Shown one piece after another: positions 48,066-56,531 of a stretch of DNA of 64,000 bases. Below the pieces are notes generated by a model, which was not told the origin of the DNA, did no database searches, and saw only the letters and a program-made list of their open reading frames with translations. The stretch is taken from the NCBI GenBank assembly GCA_016125285.1, contig WGMA01000039.1, forward strand, positions 103,239-167,238. Reading direction: 5' to 3'. This stretch comes from Phycisphaera sp. Lineage in GTDB: Bacteria > Planctomycetota > Phycisphaerae > Phycisphaerales > Zrk34. The translations under genes were made by a program, and so were the position numbers. The first letter of the stretch is position 1. The number at the start of each line of letters is the position of its first letter.

Positions 48066-50141
48066 TCAGTCGGCGTTTGCCGCGTCGACCATCACCAGCT
48101 GAATCGCGTCGAGGATCACGAAGCCGTCCGCCCCGGCGTTGGTGATCGTGATCGTCGTCTGCCCGTCGCTCGACAGGTCCGCCGCGCCGACGCTGCGGAA
48201 CGCCTGCCCGGCGGGCAGCGCCGCGGTCTGGTCGACGGTCAGTTCGAACGTGCGCCCGCCGCTGCGGATCGTCATCGGCGCCTTCGTCGCGCGGGTGGCG
48301 TGCGGGGAGTACGCGACACGCACGTCGTAACGACCGGCCCGCTTCGCGGCGAAGCGGAACGTCGCGCTGCTCACCTCGGCCGCGCCCTTGTCCGCGTACA
48401 GGTACCGCGTGCCGACGTACGGCTTGAAGTTCGTCGACGCCGTCCACTTGCCGTGCAGTTCGGCCTGCGCGTCGTCGAGCACGATGCCCGGCAGCGCCTT
48501 CGGATCGATGCTCGCGGCGGGGCGCGCGGTCGGAGTCGCGGCGGGCGTCTCCGTCGCGGCCGAGACGTCGGGCAGTTCGAGCGCCTGGTGCTGCGCCAGC
48601 AGCCGCGCGCGCAACGCCGGGTAGGGCAGCGCCTGCACCGTCACGTTTTGTTTCGCAGCCAGCGCCGCCGCGACGCCCTCGCTCTGGCCGAGGATCATCC
48701 ACGTCGGCTCGACACGGATCGACGACAGGCCCACGTGCGTGCACGACAGCGCGATCGGCACGAGCAGGTTCGTGCACTCGTCCGGCTTCGGCGTGATGCT
48801 GCGATAGGGCACGTGGTACGGGTACCCGTGCCGTCGGCCGTTCATCCGCACCGGCATGATCGTTCCCTCGTCGGCCACGCCGTCCTTCGTCGCCACGCGC
48901 TGGCAGTCGTGCGAGTCGATCGGGAACGACGACACGGCGATCGGGTCGTCCTTCGTCGGCTCGTCCATGATGTCCTTCTGCGACAGCACGTACACGCCCT
49001 TCATCCGCCGACCCTCGCGCACGTACAGCTGCGGCGACCAGTGCCCGTACGCCTCGAACTCGTCGCGGCACAGGCCCAGGGACTGCATCTTCTTTCGGAT
49101 GCCCGCGGGCACGGCCGGGTCGGTCGCCAGGAAGTACGCCATCTCCAGCGTGTACTGCTTGTGCGCTTCCCAGATCTGTTCGCGACCCGCCGCGTCCGCC
49201 TCGCTCCACCCGTTGCACGCGCCGACGTAGCCCATCGAGATCTGCTTGCCGATGCCGTTGTTCGCGTCGTACTTCCCGCCGGGCAGCGGGTACAGGTCCC
49301 ACGGGAACGGCGCCTTGGGATACTTCGCGAACTGGCGCCGCATCAGCTCAAAACGCGCCGGGTCGTAGTGCGTCGGCTCGGGGAACGGCACGCGGTTCGC
49401 CTCCTTGTCCGTCACGCACAGCCGGAAGCTGTACACCATCACGTGCGCGTCGCCCTCGTCGTCCGGCCCGGCGTCGGTCGTCGTGATCAGCGGCAGCGGC
49501 CTGCCTGCGTCATCAAGCCCCGAGATCGCCATCCTGCCTTTCGGGTAACGCTTGCCCGCCAGCGACTCGCCGTACGCGGCCTTGCCCTCGCGGCCGATCG
49601 TCCAGCTCACGCCCGCCGCGGGCATCAGGTCGCCCTCGTACGTGCCGTCGATGAACACCTTCGCCTCGAACACGCCGTCGCTCGTGACCAGCCGCGTGAT
49701 CCGCGCGCCGTCCTTCTCCACGGATTGGAGCACACGCTTCGTCAGCACCTTCACGCCCGCCTCGTCGAGCATCTGCTTCGTGACGCGCTGCGCGACGTGC
49801 GGTTCGTACGTCCAGTGCGCGTGATCCTTCACGGCGACCGAGTACGGCAGCGTCACGCCGCGGTCGGTGTAGTCCTTCTCGACACGCAGGTGCCACTCTT
49901 CGAACAGGCCGAGCACGGTGGAGCGCACGGTCTGGTTCGAGTCGCTGAAGCACAGCCCGCCGGTGTTCACGCCGCCGACGTGATCGGTCGGTTCGAGCAG
50001 CACGACGGACGCGCCCTCGCGCGCCGCCGCGATCGCCGCGCAGAACCCGCCGGGCGTCGCGCCGTATACCACGACGTCGGATTTCGTCTGCGCCTGCCCG
50101 GTCGCGCACAACGCCAACAGCAGCACAAGGAACGTTCTCAT
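48066..50141 (-). CDS. Secreted FAD-dependent oxidoreductase with golvesin-like domain
   Basis: A 691-aa FAD-dependent oxidoreductase. After the signal peptide, the Rossmann glycines are in VVVYGATPGGFCAAIAAAREG, with the conserved EPTDHVGGVNTGGL. The middle part carries FIDGTYEGDLMPAAGVSWTIGREG and CTHVGLSSIRVEPTWMILGQSEGVAAA, typical of the PF12831-type group. After an Ala/Thr/Pro linker, the last ~140 residues resemble the golvesin/xanthan-lyase C-terminal domain (AAKRAGRYDVRVAYSPHATRA, GFVILDAIQLV). It probably oxidises an extracellular sugar or polysaccharide. The LamG gene 46 bases upstream is in the same transcription direction, so the two are likely one operon. Confidence 0.87.
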   Translation of the reverse strand: MRTFLVLLLALCATGQAQTKSDVVVYGATPGGFCAAIAAAREGASVVLLEPTDHVGGVNTGGLCFSDSNQTVRSTVLGLFEEWHLRVEKDYTDRGVTLPYSVAVKDHAHWTYEPHVAQRVTKQMLDEAGVKVLTKRVLQSVEKDGARITRLVTSDGVFEAKVFIDGTYEGDLMPAAGVSWTIGREGKAAYGESLAGKRYPKGRMAISGLDDAGRPLPLITTTDAGPDDEGDAHVMVYSFRLCVTDKEANRVPFPEPTHYDPARFELMRRQFAKYPKAPFPWDLYPLPGGKYDANNGIGKQISMGYVGACNGWSEADAAGREQIWEAHKQYTLEMAYFLATDPAVPAGIRKKMQSLGLCRDEFEAYGHWSPQLYVREGRRMKGVYVLSQKDIMDEPTKDDPIAVSSFPIDSHDCQRVATKDGVADEGTIMPVRMNGRRHGYPYHVPYRSITPKPDECTNLLVPIALSCTHVGLSSIRVEPTWMILGQSEGVAAALAAKQNVTVQALPYPALRARLLAQHQALELPDVSAATETPAATPTARPAASIDPKALPGIVLDDAQAELHGKWTASTNFKPYVGTRYLYADKGAAEVSSATFRFAAKRAGRYDVRVAYSPHATRATKAPMTIRSGGRTFELTVDQTAALPAGQAFRSVGAADLSSDGQTTITITNAGADGFVILDAIQLVMVDAANAD

Positions 50142-50187
50142 AGGGATCAGGTCTCGTCGGAGTGGATTGGTCGATCCGCCGCGTACC

Positions 50188-51567
50188 TTACTTCGCAAAG
50201 CTCAGCGACCGCAATTCCGTGTCGCTCAGCACGCGGTTGAACACGGCCACGCCGTCGATGAACAGCTGCGAGCCGTGCTCGATCTCGCCCTTGCCGAGCC
50301 CCAGCGCCCGGCCGAACGTGAACGGCGCGCCCTCGCGCAGGTGGTAGTGCACCGCGCTGCCGACACGCTGCCAATCACCGTCGCTCGCGTCGCCGCTCGC
50401 GCCGCCGCGCGACTCCAGCGACGTGACGATCTCGTCGCCGGGCTGCATCTTCGCGCTCGCGGGGAGCGACACGCCGCCGGTCTCGGTCACGTCGAACACC
50501 GCGGGCTTGGGCAGCACGCTCCTGCCGCCGCGCATCACGTCGAACCGCACGCGGAACGTCGCTTTGACCTTCGACGCGTCGGGGCACGTCCGGCCGTAGT
50601 CGACGCGGCCTGTTTCCGTGTCGATGTTGAGGTAGTGCTCGTACACGCCGGTCGATTGGCCGTCGTAGCCGTTGAATTTCAGCATGAACGCGCGCGGCGA
50701 GAAGATCCGCCACGCGAACGGGTACGGGTTGCCCGCCTTGGGCGTCAGGTCCTGCAGGGCTGACTTTTCGACGGAGTCGATGATGACGCGCGGCGTCGCC
50801 ACGCCGTCGAGGTACGCGGTCAACTCGCCCGTCGTCGGGTTGAACGTCGTGGCCATCGCAACCCATTGTTCGTTTTCGAACGAGCCGCCATCGATCGCGC
50901 GGGCGCGGGCGTACTGCGAGCCGTTGGCGTTGGACTGCGGGTAGCTGGCCGCGCCGGTCGCGGAGATGTGCGCGATCACGCCGCGCGACCCGAACAGCCC
51001 GCCGAACAGCGCGATCTGCCGCCGCCCGCCGTACTTGTCCCAGCCGCCCTCGTCCCAGATGCCCGCGACGAGGTGCCGCTTCCCGGTGAACTTCATCCAC
51101 GCGATCATCGTGAACGGCTGCCGCCCGTGGACATCAAGCGGCGTGCCGTCCAGCGCGTCGCGCGCCACCTCGCCGAAGATGTAGCCCTTGTTGAACCCCG
51201 CCGCGTGCCCGAACGGCCCGGTCGAGTCGAACGCCAGCTTCGACTTGTCGTCCCTGTACGGCCAGTCGTCCGGCGTATAGCTCTTGTCGTCGCCCATCCG
51301 CCGCAGCGACACGGGGAACGCGCGATCGGTCACCGCGTCGTCGTGATACGCGGTCCAGCGCCCGCCCTCCATGCGCGTGAAGTCCCAGAACGCGATCAGC
51401 CCCTTGGTCTGCGCGACCCGCTCGACGCGCTGCCGAGCCGCGGCGTCGAGCGCCGGTTCACCGGCGCGCGCGACGTGCACGCGCGCGGTCGTGATCAGCA
51501 ATACGCACGCGATGCTCATCCCGGCAGCGCGCGCGCGAACGATTCGATGCAGATTGGTTGTGCCCAT
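50188..51567 (-). CDS. Secreted LamG/concanavalin-like domain protein
   Basis: A 459-aa protein with a signal peptide (~1-36). A lectin-like jelly-roll region is suggested by KGLIAFWDFTRMEGG, GRQPFTMIAWMKFTGKRHLVAGIWDEGGW, WVAMATTFNPTTGELTAYLDGV and the typical end GSQLFIDGVAVFNRVLSDTELRSL. It probably binds carbohydrate at the cell surface. It is encoded just upstream of the FAD oxidoreductase in the same direction. No catalytic motif is certain. Confidence 0.78.
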   Translation of the reverse strand: MGTTNLHRIVRARAAGMSIACVLLITTARVHVARAGEPALDAAARQRVERVAQTKGLIAFWDFTRMEGGRWTAYHDDAVTDRAFPVSLRRMGDDKSYTPDDWPYRDDKSKLAFDSTGPFGHAAGFNKGYIFGEVARDALDGTPLDVHGRQPFTMIAWMKFTGKRHLVAGIWDEGGWDKYGGRRQIALFGGLFGSRGVIAHISATGAASYPQSNANGSQYARARAIDGGSFENEQWVAMATTFNPTTGELTAYLDGVATPRVIIDSVEKSALQDLTPKAGNPYPFAWRIFSPRAFMLKFNGYDGQSTGVYEHYLNIDTETGRVDYGRTCPDASKVKATFRVRFDVMRGGRSVLPKPAVFDVTETGGVSLPASAKMQPGDEIVTSLESRGGASGDASDGDWQRVGSAVHYHLREGAPFTFGRALGLGKGEIEHGSQLFIDGVAVFNRVLSDTELRSLSFAK

Positions 51568-51650
51568 GGCTCACAGGATAGCAACGCGACCCGCGCCGTC
51601 GCGAGCCGCGTGAAAATGCAAGAGATCGTGATGATTGCCGTCGCGGCCCG

Positions 51651-52943
51651 TCACTTCTTCACGTCGTAGCACAGCAGCGTGTCCCAGTCGCGGAGGTAGA
51701 GCTCGCCGTTAGCGATCACCGGGTGCGCCCACGACGGCTCGCTCGCGCGGTCGGGCTGATCGAACCGGCCGGTCTCCGTGTACGCCTTGGGGTTCGCCTC
51801 GACCAGCGCCACCGGGCCCTTCTCGCTGCGGACATAGAGGTGTCCGTCGGCGTAGGCGATCGAGCCCTTGCCGACGCTGCGCTCCTGCCAGACGATCTCG
51901 CCGGTCTTGTAGTCGATGCAGATCAGCGAGTTGCCGCCCGTGCCGTAGATGTAACCGTCGACCAGCACCATGCCGCCGTGGTGGTTCTGCATCTGCTTGA
52001 CGAAGTAGTCCTCGGTGGCGGTCCACGTGTCACCGTCGCGTTTGATCGTGGCGCGGCCGCCGCCGTTGCCGTACGCCGACGCGGCGAACACCGCGCCGTC
52101 CCGGTACAGCGGCGTCGAACAGTTCGCCGTCGGGTTTGCCGGCGCGTCGTAGTGCCACAGGAACGCGCCGTCCGCCGCGCGCACGCCGATCACGCCGCCG
52201 TCGATGAACTGGATGTACTGCCGCACGCCGTGCACCTCCTCCGCGATCGCCGACGAATACCCCGCCCGGCTGTATCCCTTCGGCTTCTTCTTGCCGTCGC
52301 TCTTGCGATTCGCGCCCAGGTCTGCGGGCAGCGTGCACTTCCACTTCACGTCACCGGTCTTCGCGTTCAGCGCCGCCATCGTCGCGTCGTCCCCGCCGGG
52401 CGTGACGATCAGCGTGTCGCCGTCCAGCAGCGGCGACTCCGCGTACGCCCACCCGCCGGGCTGGCCGCCGAAGTCTGACTTGAGCTGCTTCGACCACCGC
52501 ACGTGTCCGTCGGTGAGGTCGGCGCAGATCAGCGTGCCGTCGGAGCCGATGACGTAGGCCGCGCCGTCGCGCACGGTCGGCGACGACTTCGGCGCCGTGT
52601 GGCCGCCGACGCTCTGGCCCATCTTCGTCGCCCACACGCGCTGGCCCGTCGCGGCGTCGAGCGCGATCAGGTGTTCGTCCTTGTCGGTGTCCAGCGTGCC
52701 CAGCACGTAGATGCGTCCGCCGGCGACGGTCGGCGTCGAGAACCCGCCGCCCAGCCCCGTCGCCTTCCACGCCAGCTTCGGCCCGCCTTCAGGCCACGCG
52801 CTCAGCAGCCCGGTGTCGTCCGACTTGCCGTCGCGGTTCGGCCCACCCCACTGCGCCCAGTCTCCGGCGAAGGTCACGCCGGTCCATGCGGTCGACAGCA
52901 GCGCAGCGGTGAGCCACAACGACAAACGCGTCCTTCGAATCAT
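51651..52943 (-). CDS. PQQ-type beta-propeller repeat protein, secreted
   Basis: A 430-aa exported protein (signal ~1-26) with repeated PQQ/YVTN-like propeller blades: DWAQWGGPNRDGKSDDTGLL, LIALDAATGQRVWATKMGQS, LICADLTDGHVRWSKQLK, MAALNAKTGDVKWKCTLPA, LICIDYKTGEIVWQERSVGKG and LYLRDWDTLLCYD. Such 'outer membrane PQQ-binding-like' proteins are plentiful in planctomycetes and may bind PQQ, or act only as a scaffold. No active-site residues for a quinoprotein dehydrogenase were identified. Confidence 0.88.
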   Translation of the reverse strand: MIRRTRLSLWLTAALLSTAWTGVTFAGDWAQWGGPNRDGKSDDTGLLSAWPEGGPKLAWKATGLGGGFSTPTVAGGRIYVLGTLDTDKDEHLIALDAATGQRVWATKMGQSVGGHTAPKSSPTVRDGAAYVIGSDGTLICADLTDGHVRWSKQLKSDFGGQPGGWAYAESPLLDGDTLIVTPGGDDATMAALNAKTGDVKWKCTLPADLGANRKSDGKKKPKGYSRAGYSSAIAEEVHGVRQYIQFIDGGVIGVRAADGAFLWHYDAPANPTANCSTPLYRDGAVFAASAYGNGGGRATIKRDGDTWTATEDYFVKQMQNHHGGMVLVDGYIYGTGGNSLICIDYKTGEIVWQERSVGKGSIAYADGHLYVRSEKGPVALVEANPKAYTETGRFDQPDRASEPSWAHPVIANGELYLRDWDTLLCYDVKK

Positions 52944-53307
52944 GATCTGTGCCCTCGTCCGGTGGTGAAATGTGCGGTGTTATTGTACGCGGCGACCGTG
53001 TCGCGATCACATCATCGGTTCCTTCTGCTCCCAGACGCGCGAAGATGACCTACCATGTTGTCGGGTCGAAACGAGGACCGCCTCCGCGACGCACGCGACG
53101 AGAAGGAACCGCTCTACTACAACCTCGGCGACGCCGACGGCGTCAAACCCTTCGATTGTCCCACACACCGCCATCGGCTTTCGACACCGCGCTCCGCAAC
53201 GCCGGCGACCGCCAACCGCCGGCGACGGCAATAACAGGCCGCGCGAGGCGTTTGTCCCTGAGTCAATCCGCTTTCACCTCAAGACATCACAGCGAGTGGT
53301 CCTACAC
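52944..53307. other. Divergent intergenic region; one doubtful 59-codon frame
   Basis: 364 bases between the propeller gene (minus) and the esterase gene (plus). A plus-strand frame from ATG 53055 to TAA 53234 (59 aa, starting MLSGRNEDRLRDARDEK) has no ribosome site and no known similarity. It is probably chance. No promoter or dyad stands out. Confidence 0.35.
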
Positions 53308-54414
53308 ATGCAGCACGCCCGCCGAACCGGAACGATTGGGATTCTCTTCACCCTCGCGCTGATCGCGCTCGGCGCATCAGACGCGTTCGCGCAGAACCAA
53401 CTCGCCAGGCTCCGCGAGCTCGACAAGAACGGCGACAAGGCCATCTCGAAAGACGAGGCCGGCGACAAGCTCTGGGAACGCCTCAGCAAGGCCGACGCCG
53501 ACGGCGACGGCAAGGTCACCGTTGCGGAGATTCAGGCCGCGATCAAAGCGAACCGGGGCAACGGCGACGACACGCCGGCCGCGGCGCAGGACAAGTCGAC
53601 GGCGCCGGAGGGGTGCGACGACACGTACGTGTACAAGAAGGTCGGCGACGTCGAGCTGCCGCTGTATGTGTACAAGCCGAAGGACCTCGTGGCCGACGAC
53701 AAGCGTCCGGCGATCGTGTGCTTCCACGGCGGGGGGTGGACCGGTGGCGCCCCGAGGCAGTTCGCCAGGCAGTGTGCGTACTTCGCGCAGCGCGGCATGG
53801 TCGCGATCACGGTCAAGTACCGGCTCACGTCGGAGGGCGTGAAGGTGGACGACTGCGTGGAGGACGCGAAGTCGGCGATGCGCTGGGTGCGGAGCAACGC
53901 GGCGAAACTCGGCATCGACCCGGATCGAATCGCTTCGTGCGGCGGCTCGGCGGGCGGGCACCTCGCGGCGTGTGTCCAGCTCGTCGACACCCACAACGCG
54001 CCGAGTGACGACACGTCGGTCAGCGCCAAGCCGAACGCCATGGTGCTGTTCAATCCCGCGATGGCGCTGACGCTCGACCCGCGGATCGACGAGGTCGACG
54101 AAAAGCATCGCGCCAAGGCCCAGGCATTATTGGTCAAGCGGACACGCGGCCAGCCTGAGCAGATCTCGCCGCTGGCGTTTGCGAAGACCAAGCAGCCGCC
54201 GTGCATCATGTTCTTCGGCACGGCGGACGCACTGCTCAAGCCGGCGGACCTGTTCAGACAGGACTCCGTCGCCGCGGGCAACACGTGCAGCATCGTGACT
54301 TACAAAGACCAGGGGCACTCGTTCTACGGCCGCAGCCCGTACTACGAGCAGACGCTCGCCGAGGCCGACCGATTCTTCGTCGAACTCGGCTGGCTGCCCG
54401 CGCCGTCGAACTGA
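53308..54414 (+). CDS. EF-hand fused to alpha/beta hydrolase (esterase)
   Basis: A 368-aa exported protein with a signal peptide (~1-28). An EF-hand-like pair follows: DKNGDKAISKDE and DADGDGKVTVAE (~39-75). After a short linker comes an HSL/BD-FAE-type alpha/beta hydrolase. Its oxyanion motif is HGGGW, the nucleophile elbow is GGSAGG, the acid is in FFGTADALLKP, and the catalytic His is in DQGHSFYG. It probably de-esterifies plant or algal polysaccharide, such as acetyl or feruloyl groups. The EF-hand part may bind calcium for stability. The ATG was chosen before the signal peptide. Confidence 0.88.
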   Translation: MQHARRTGTIGILFTLALIALGASDAFAQNQLARLRELDKNGDKAISKDEAGDKLWERLSKADADGDGKVTVAEIQAAIKANRGNGDDTPAAAQDKSTAPEGCDDTYVYKKVGDVELPLYVYKPKDLVADDKRPAIVCFHGGGWTGGAPRQFARQCAYFAQRGMVAITVKYRLTSEGVKVDDCVEDAKSAMRWVRSNAAKLGIDPDRIASCGGSAGGHLAACVQLVDTHNAPSDDTSVSAKPNAMVLFNPAMALTLDPRIDEVDEKHRAKAQALLVKRTRGQPEQISPLAFAKTKQPPCIMFFGTADALLKPADLFRQDSVAAGNTCSIVTYKDQGHSFYGRSPYYEQTLAEADRFFVELGWLPAPSN

Positions 54415-54568
54415 CCCACCGGCGTCGCCACACGCCTGTGGTCGACGAGACGCCCAACCACGACACCTGCTGCAATTCGGGTCGTAGAATTGCGAGACGC
54501 CGCGGCTTGTCGGGTTGATCGGCGGGCGTTGGACGATCACCGGGGCGCCGCTTTTTCGGGAGTGTGCC

Positions 54569-55387
54569 ATGGCCTACTTTCCAGACCTCACGCCGTGCCA
54601 CTACCGCGCAACCGCGATGCGCGACGAAGATTGGAACTGTCCGTTGCTGGCGGTCGGATGGCTGGAGTATCCGCACGAATACACGAGGTGCGATACGCCG
54701 GACCACGACCTGCTCGACATGCTGGCCGAACTTCGCGAGCAGTTTGTCGAGGCGACATCCTCCCATGCCTTTCGAGGGATACACACGTGTGGCTGGTGCG
54801 AAAGGCGGACGTCACCATCGCAACGCGTAAGCCTCGAGTGGACGAACTACAACATGTGGGTACCCGGTGATGCCTGCATCTACCTGGCGCCGGCGAGCAT
54901 TGAGCACTACATGGCCATGCACAACTACGCGCCGCCCCGGGAGTTCATCGACGCGGTGCACGTCTGCCCAGACCCGCGCGAACCGATCTATCGGGAATTG
55001 CTGACCGACCTGAACGATGGCGCGGAACCGCCATTGCGGCCCCCCAACTGGAAACTGCCAGCGGGGCCGCAGTATTCGTGCCCGCTTGACCATGCGGACG
55101 TCCCACCGAGTGACCGACCGGGCGTGCTGGAACGGCGGCTGTGGGAGTGGCATGTCGGTCGGTTGAATCGATGCCATCACATCAAGGAAATCCTCAGCCG
55201 ATTGGGCGACCCGCCGAAAAAACACGGGGATCCGAAGTACGGCCATTGGCACTACCCCATCAAGACGATCGGCCAAACACGGTACGTGATCGCGGTCAGC
55301 GTCTGCGATTACCTCATCCGTCACGTTTTTCTTGCGGTGGACGTCAGCGAACGCCCGACGCCTGAGACAAGTCGCGAGGATTGCTGA
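54569..55387 (+). CDS. Conserved protein of unknown function (DUF7919-like start)
   Basis: A 272-aa soluble protein with no signal peptide. It begins MAYFPDLTPCHYR, a start I associate with a planctomycete and myxobacterial family (DUF7919-like). It has several Cys (HTCGWCERR, near 69-80) that could bind metal. GGAG precedes the ATG. There are no clear partners and no membrane segment. Its role is unknown; an immunity-type or housekeeping role cannot be told apart from the sequence. Confidence 0.65.
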   Translation: MAYFPDLTPCHYRATAMRDEDWNCPLLAVGWLEYPHEYTRCDTPDHDLLDMLAELREQFVEATSSHAFRGIHTCGWCERRTSPSQRVSLEWTNYNMWVPGDACIYLAPASIEHYMAMHNYAPPREFIDAVHVCPDPREPIYRELLTDLNDGAEPPLRPPNWKLPAGPQYSCPLDHADVPPSDRPGVLERRLWEWHVGRLNRCHHIKEILSRLGDPPKKHGDPKYGHWHYPIKTIGQTRYVIAVSVCDYLIRHVFLAVDVSERPTPETSREDC

Positions 55388-55555
55388 TCGGTCGCTTTGA
55401 GACGGCGCGTATTCGGACACGTCACTGCGTGTGTGCGCCGAAGCCTCGACGCATTAAACCGGCGGCGGCGACGTTAGCACTCTACAGTCGTCCCGCCTCA
55501 TCGCTGTCTTGATCCGTGTGGATCGTCTTGCCGATTTCGCTACGCACGCCGAACC

Positions 55556-56521
55556 ATGAAGATCACACTCACGCTCATTGTCGCCGCCATCGCCGTGCTT
55601 GGAACACCGCTGCGGGGCGCGGACGGGCGCGACGCGGCCCGGGCGTATCTCGAGGCGCACCGCGTGTGCACGCAGCCGCTCGCGCCGCCCGCCGATTACG
55701 CCGCGCTGCGGGCGAAGGTCGCCGCGTCGCGCGACCCGCAGACCAAGATCGGCCCCTACTTTTTCGCACTCGCCGGTCCCAGATCGAAGGTGCTCTCTCC
55801 CGAACAACACGACCAGCTCAACGCGCTGATCGAGGCGAAGAAGGCCGAGCCCGTCGACTGGCACGACGTCCGCAACATCGTCCGCGTCGAGTCGCTGATG
55901 ACGCTGTGGGATTACGCGGCGGAAACCGATCCGGCGAAGCTGGCCGAGCTGGACAAGCGATGGAACGATTGGAACGAGCTGCGCCTTGCCTACATGTTCG
56001 AGGAGTTCGTGGCGCGCGACCGCTTCCAGCGCGCCGCGTGGGCGGTGCTCACCGCCGAGCAGAAGCAGCAGCTGGCCGCGGGCGACTTCGACGCGTCGAT
56101 CAAGAAGAACACCGGCCACAGCCGCGCGTTCTCGGCCGACAAGCAGGTCCTGCGAGCACTGGGCCAGCCGCGCGACCAGGCAGCGTTCGACAAGGCCGCC
56201 GCCGCGTGGCGCGCCAAGTGGGAAGCCGTCGCCGACGCCAACGAGGCCGCCGCGAAACTCGACCGCCAGCGCGAACTGGCGATGGACCTGACCGACGAAG
56301 CCTTCGCCGCCGCCACCGCGCACGAGGCCGGCAAGGCCTTCGGCGCGTTCGCCCGCGCCGAACGCGACGCGATCCGCGACCTCCTCCACGCCGGTTACGC
56401 CGAGAGCCCCGACGTCAGCGCCGCGGTCGCGAAAGCGAAAGACGACCTGCGCACCAGGATGCTCGACGCCTACGGCGACCACGGCGCCGAACTCCTGCGC
56501 ATGATGGGCGAGACGAAGTGA
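55556..56521 (+). CDS. Secreted helical protein of unknown function
   Basis: A 321-aa protein with a signal peptide (~1-22) and an all-helical, Ala/Glu/Arg/Lys-rich mature part. No motif or family is recognised. Its helices are long and charged (AAAWRAKWEAVADANEAAAKLD). It is a single gene, about 10 bases from the convergent gene at 56532. Good coding bias and a coherent signal peptide support it as real. Confidence 0.65.
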   Translation: MKITLTLIVAAIAVLGTPLRGADGRDAARAYLEAHRVCTQPLAPPADYAALRAKVAASRDPQTKIGPYFFALAGPRSKVLSPEQHDQLNALIEAKKAEPVDWHDVRNIVRVESLMTLWDYAAETDPAKLAELDKRWNDWNELRLAYMFEEFVARDRFQRAAWAVLTAEQKQQLAAGDFDASIKKNTGHSRAFSADKQVLRALGQPRDQAAFDKAAAAWRAKWEAVADANEAAAKLDRQRELAMDLTDEAFAAATAHEAGKAFGAFARAERDAIRDLLHAGYAESPDVSAAVAKAKDDLRTRMLDAYGDHGAELLRMMGETK

Positions 56522-56531
56522 TGTGACGATG

